Below are positions 61,374 through 63,352 of a DNA stretch of 63,352 nt, in pieces. This DNA comes from Pseudomonadota bacterium. Its GTDB lineage: Bacteria; Chloroflexota; Ktedonobacteria; Ktedonobacterales; JADMIN01. Under the pieces are notes generated by a model. It did no database searches, was not told where the DNA came from, and saw only the letters and a list, made by a program, of their open reading frames with translations. The translations under genes were made by a program, and so were the position numbers. The stretch spans positions 1 to 63,352 of the forward strand of contig JAJPIU010000045.1 of NCBI GenBank assembly GCA_021324535.1, written 5' to 3'. Every line of letters begins with the position of its first letter. Positions within the stretch are counted from its first letter, which is position 1.

Positions 61374-62264
61374 CTAATGCGGCGCGTTGGAGAGCATGAT
61401 CAGGTTGAAAATGAACAACGCCGTTTCAAGGAGTTGGAACGCCAGGACAACCCAACTGATGATGACGGCGGCCAGCGCCAGTCCACTTCCTGACAGCGAA
61501 CCATATGATCTCTTGATGTCACCCAGTGCGCTATACCCCAACAACAGGGAGATGATAGGCCCAAATGGGATGATCAGGCTGACCAGCGAAAGGACAAAAG
61601 CAGCAATCGCTTTGCCGCTCGTATGCGGCTGCGCCATTGGCTGCGGTGGATACGCAGGGTAGGATGGCTGTGGCGCCATGCCGGGCATATAGGGCGTCGA
61701 ATAGGGAGCGGGATAGCCATAGCCGGGCGCAGGCGGAGCTGCCTGGGGCGCGTAAGATTGGGGAGCCGCCGGCATGCCGGTCGCTACGCCATAGGGCTGG
61801 GAAGGCGCATAGGGCTGGATGGGCGCCGCCGAAGCCATTGGGGCAGCCACAGGCGCCGGGATCATCGGGCGCGCGGCGGATGGGTTCGCGGCGGCATAGG
61901 GCGCGCAATCTATGCACAGCCCGGCGTCGGCGTTCCAGCAGTGCGCCCGGCAACGCCAACGCCCGCATCGTGGGCACTGCGCGAACAGCGGATACACCTC
62001 ACGAATGGCGTTGTCGAGCGCGGCATCTTTGGCCTTGTCGCTCATCGCATCCGACGCCATCTCGCCAATCAGCCCGCCAAAGATGGGGATGTGGGCAGCG
62101 CCACGTCGCGCCACGACGCCGCCCGCCTCGGCGGCCACGTTGCTGAGTGGCTGAAAGGTACTCATGTAGCCATTGCCACAGCGAAAGCAATAGAACTCCC
62201 ACTGAAAGCCCAGGCTATTCGACCGATTGATATAATTGCTGGCGAATGGGACAAACTTTGGCAT
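61374..62264 (-). CDS. DUF4190-type membrane protein with zinc-ribbon N-terminus
   Basis: The 296-residue protein begins with a Cys-containing zinc-ribbon-like part (CFRCG, then CPRCGRWRCRAHCW and CIDC). A long Pro/Ala/Tyr/Gly-rich linker follows (about 130-210; repeats like SQPYG, GYGYPAP). Two transmembrane segments close the protein (AIAAFVLSLVSLIIPFGPII and ALAAVIISWVVLAFQLLET), the DUF4190 layout. The function is unknown; it may be a cytoplasmic-facing anchored zinc protein. AAAGGAGC precedes the ATG. An extended -10 (TGTTATACT, 62379-62371) lies about 100 bases upstream, right after a terminator. Confidence 0.8.
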   Translation of the reverse strand: MPKFVPFASNYINRSNSLGFQWEFYCFRCGNGYMSTFQPLSNVAAEAGGVVARRGAAHIPIFGGLIGEMASDAMSDKAKDAALDNAIREVYPLFAQCPRCGRWRCRAHCWNADAGLCIDCAPYAAANPSAARPMIPAPVAAPMASAAPIQPYAPSQPYGVATGMPAAPQSYAPQAAPPAPGYGYPAPYSTPYMPGMAPQPSYPAYPPQPMAQPHTSGKAIAAFVLSLVSLIIPFGPIISLLLGYSALGDIKRSYGSLSGSGLALAAVIISWVVLAFQLLETALFIFNLIMLSNAPH

Positions 62265-62382
62265 GTGGCGCCTGCTCCTTTGTTGGCTGTGTTGTGCGAC
62301 GGTTGTATACTCACCTTCTTCCAACCTTTGGCTGAGACGAAAGGATGAGCGAATGCTCGCGCATGCCAAGAGTATAACAGAA

Positions 62383-62413
62383 GGCGGGCGAACCTGGAAG
62401 AGGCTCGCCCGCC
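62383..62413 (-). terminator. terminator downstream of the 62492 gene
   Basis: GGCGGGCGA (62383-62391) and TCGCCCGCC (62405-62413) form a perfect 9-bp stem. On the minus strand it is followed by TTCTGTTATACTC, so the same stretch serves as weak U tract and as promoter of the next gene. Confidence 0.65.
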
Positions 62414-62491
62414 CTGAGAGCTTTCGCTGGTTTATCGTTGTTAGTCGTTGTTAGTTGTTGTTTGTCGTGAGCGTCGTTTGTCGCGCTGGAA

Positions 62492-62860
62492 TTAGTCGTT
62501 CGCTGCGCCGGAAGGCAACGCTGCCTTGCCGTTCAGCCCGGTGCGGCTGAGCGCGCTGTTGAGGGCGTCCGCCGCCGCAGGAGCCTGCGATAGCAAGCCG
62601 TTGATGCGCTCCTGCACGCGCGGAGCCTGTGTCTGATACTGCTCGACTGCCGTCTTGGCGACCTGGTTGCTTACGCGACGCGCCTGATCCGCCAGCGTCT
62701 TCGCCGCCTTCGCGCTGCGATCCCGCAGCTCACCGGACTGTTCGAGCCAGCGGCGGGCGGCGTCGCGCCCCTCTTTGCGCGCCAGGGCAACGCCAACCGC
62801 CACGCCCGTCAGACCAACTGTCACACCCACTGCGATGCCAATGATTTGCGCCCGATTCAC
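62492..62860 (-). CDS. small YtxH-like membrane protein
   Basis: The 122-residue protein has one N-terminal transmembrane helix (IIGIAVGVTVGLTGVAVGVAL) and then a charged helical tail (GRDAARRWLEQSGELRDRSAKA, seen in two pieces RDAARRWLEQ and GELRDRSAKA). This resembles YtxH-like general stress membrane proteins. It starts with GTG after GAGAGAAAGC and is followed by a terminator, so it is monocistronic. The function is unknown. Confidence 0.72.
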   Translation of the reverse strand: MNRAQIIGIAVGVTVGLTGVAVGVALARKEGRDAARRWLEQSGELRDRSAKAAKTLADQARRVSNQVAKTAVEQYQTQAPRVQERINGLLSQAPAAADALNSALSRTGLNGKAALPSGAAND

Positions 62861-63352
62861 GCTTTCTCTCCTTCTCTCTGCTCAACGCCAGACAACGCCC
62901 GGTCACACGCCGGAACGCCGCTTGTTGTGCGCAGACTTCCCCCCAGAGCGCGCTTCTCTCCGCGCTTCATATTGCCTGGGATGGCTACACTACCTACTCA
63001 AAGACGTTCCGCACACGGCGCACAGAACACATACACGAAAACTACCTACCCCTACATCCCACACCCTGCGCGTGTAACTTGTTTGGTTGTGGTTGTAAAC
63101 GCAAGTAGCATGTTACATGCCACATGAAAACTGGCCATAGCATACTATGCCACAAAAACCACTTGCTTAACAACAATCACGCAGCGATTCTACTCTTCCC
63201 ACGGGGGAAAGGGGCCAGGGGGATAGAGCCTGTTAGGGACTCAATATCGATACCATCAGAGCTGGTTCAAGACGTGATTCGAGTCCGCCGCAGCCCTCTC
63301 GAATGGAGCAGGGCGCAAGCAACAGATCAGCGTGCGACGCCGCCCGGGAGGG
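62861..63352. other. right-end intergenic region, no gene seen
   Basis: No frame in these 492 bases looks coding. A stretch at about 63230-63290 contains GATTCGAGTCC, which superficially resembles a tRNA T-arm, but no complementary stem surrounds it. The region probably holds the promoter of the 62492 gene and the flank of a gene outside the window. Confidence 0.55.

Noticed and set aside
63230-63300. tRNA or tmRNA-like sequence
   Set aside because: GATTCGAGTCC resembles a T-loop, but the flanking bases do not pair and no acceptor or anticodon stem is found.

Overview
The window is about 63 kb of GC-rich bacterial chromosome with roughly fifty genes, almost all housekeeping, metabolic or regulatory. 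It shows no phage, no rRNA or tRNA that I can recognise, and no CRISPR array. Starts are often GTG or TTG, Shine-Dalgarno sequences are of the GGAGG type, and operons are tight with ATGA overlaps. The gene repertoire points to the Chloroflexota, most likely a Ktedonobacteria-like lineage: large MalT-type LuxR regulators, cyclase-STAND-TPR signalling proteins, an EXLDI protein, an OpcA-containing pentose phosphate operon, and HtrA with a long disordered N-terminus. This placement is an inference from gene content and was not tested.

Layout. 0-2.7 kb: end of an operon with an acyl carrier protein-like gene, a DUF2630 protein, a zinc-finger/DA1-like metallopeptidase, and an HNH gene broken by an IS605-type tnpB relic that still carries its hairpin right end. 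2.7-13.6 kb: a cyclase/STAND/TPR protein, a Clp-N protein without an ATPase, a LysM/M23 envelope peptidase, EXLDI, a formyltransferase, and a yggX-radical SAM operon. 13.6-20.3 kb: a membrane-anchored Asp-box propeller protein, a small GG-tailed ubiquitin-like candidate with a partner gene, a lone CoA-transferase subunit, and a four-gene DinB-like/cupin/HicB-DinB-like/permease operon. 20.3-25.8 kb: the oxidative pentose phosphate operon gnd-zwf-opcA-pgl followed by a decayed alpha/beta hydrolase and a strong terminator. 25.8-33.8 kb: amidohydrolase, MBL hydrolase, CheB, a CheB-CheR-PAS-histidine kinase fusion and HtrA. 34-43 kb: PAP2 phosphatase, CCA-adding enzyme, DUF1992, pncB, a cytidylate kinase-like protein and dnaA. 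43-51 kb: DUF554, a DUF883/holin-like/DUF3618 envelope module, an AdoMet decarboxylase fused to a deoxyhypusine synthase-like domain, a small charged protein and RNase J. 51-63 kb: an MprF-like protein, PucR and XRE regulators, a HAD hydrolase, a DHA2-type exporter beside a MalT-type LuxR regulator, and small membrane proteins.

Most important result: the radical SAM gene at 12027 does not end at the in-frame TGA at 13581. The TGA follows a Cys codon and is followed by Ala-Glu-Pro, giving the C-U-A-E-P tail of a known radical SAM selenoprotein family. A SECIS-like hairpin lies at the right distance, and the extended frame ends at a TAA one base from the convergent neighbour. The next most interesting items are the AdoMet decarboxylase-DHS fusion, the GG-tailed ubiquitin-like candidate, the carrier protein whose phosphopantetheine serine is alanine, the DA1-like peptidase, and the pentose phosphate promoter with a palindrome filling its -35/-10 spacer.
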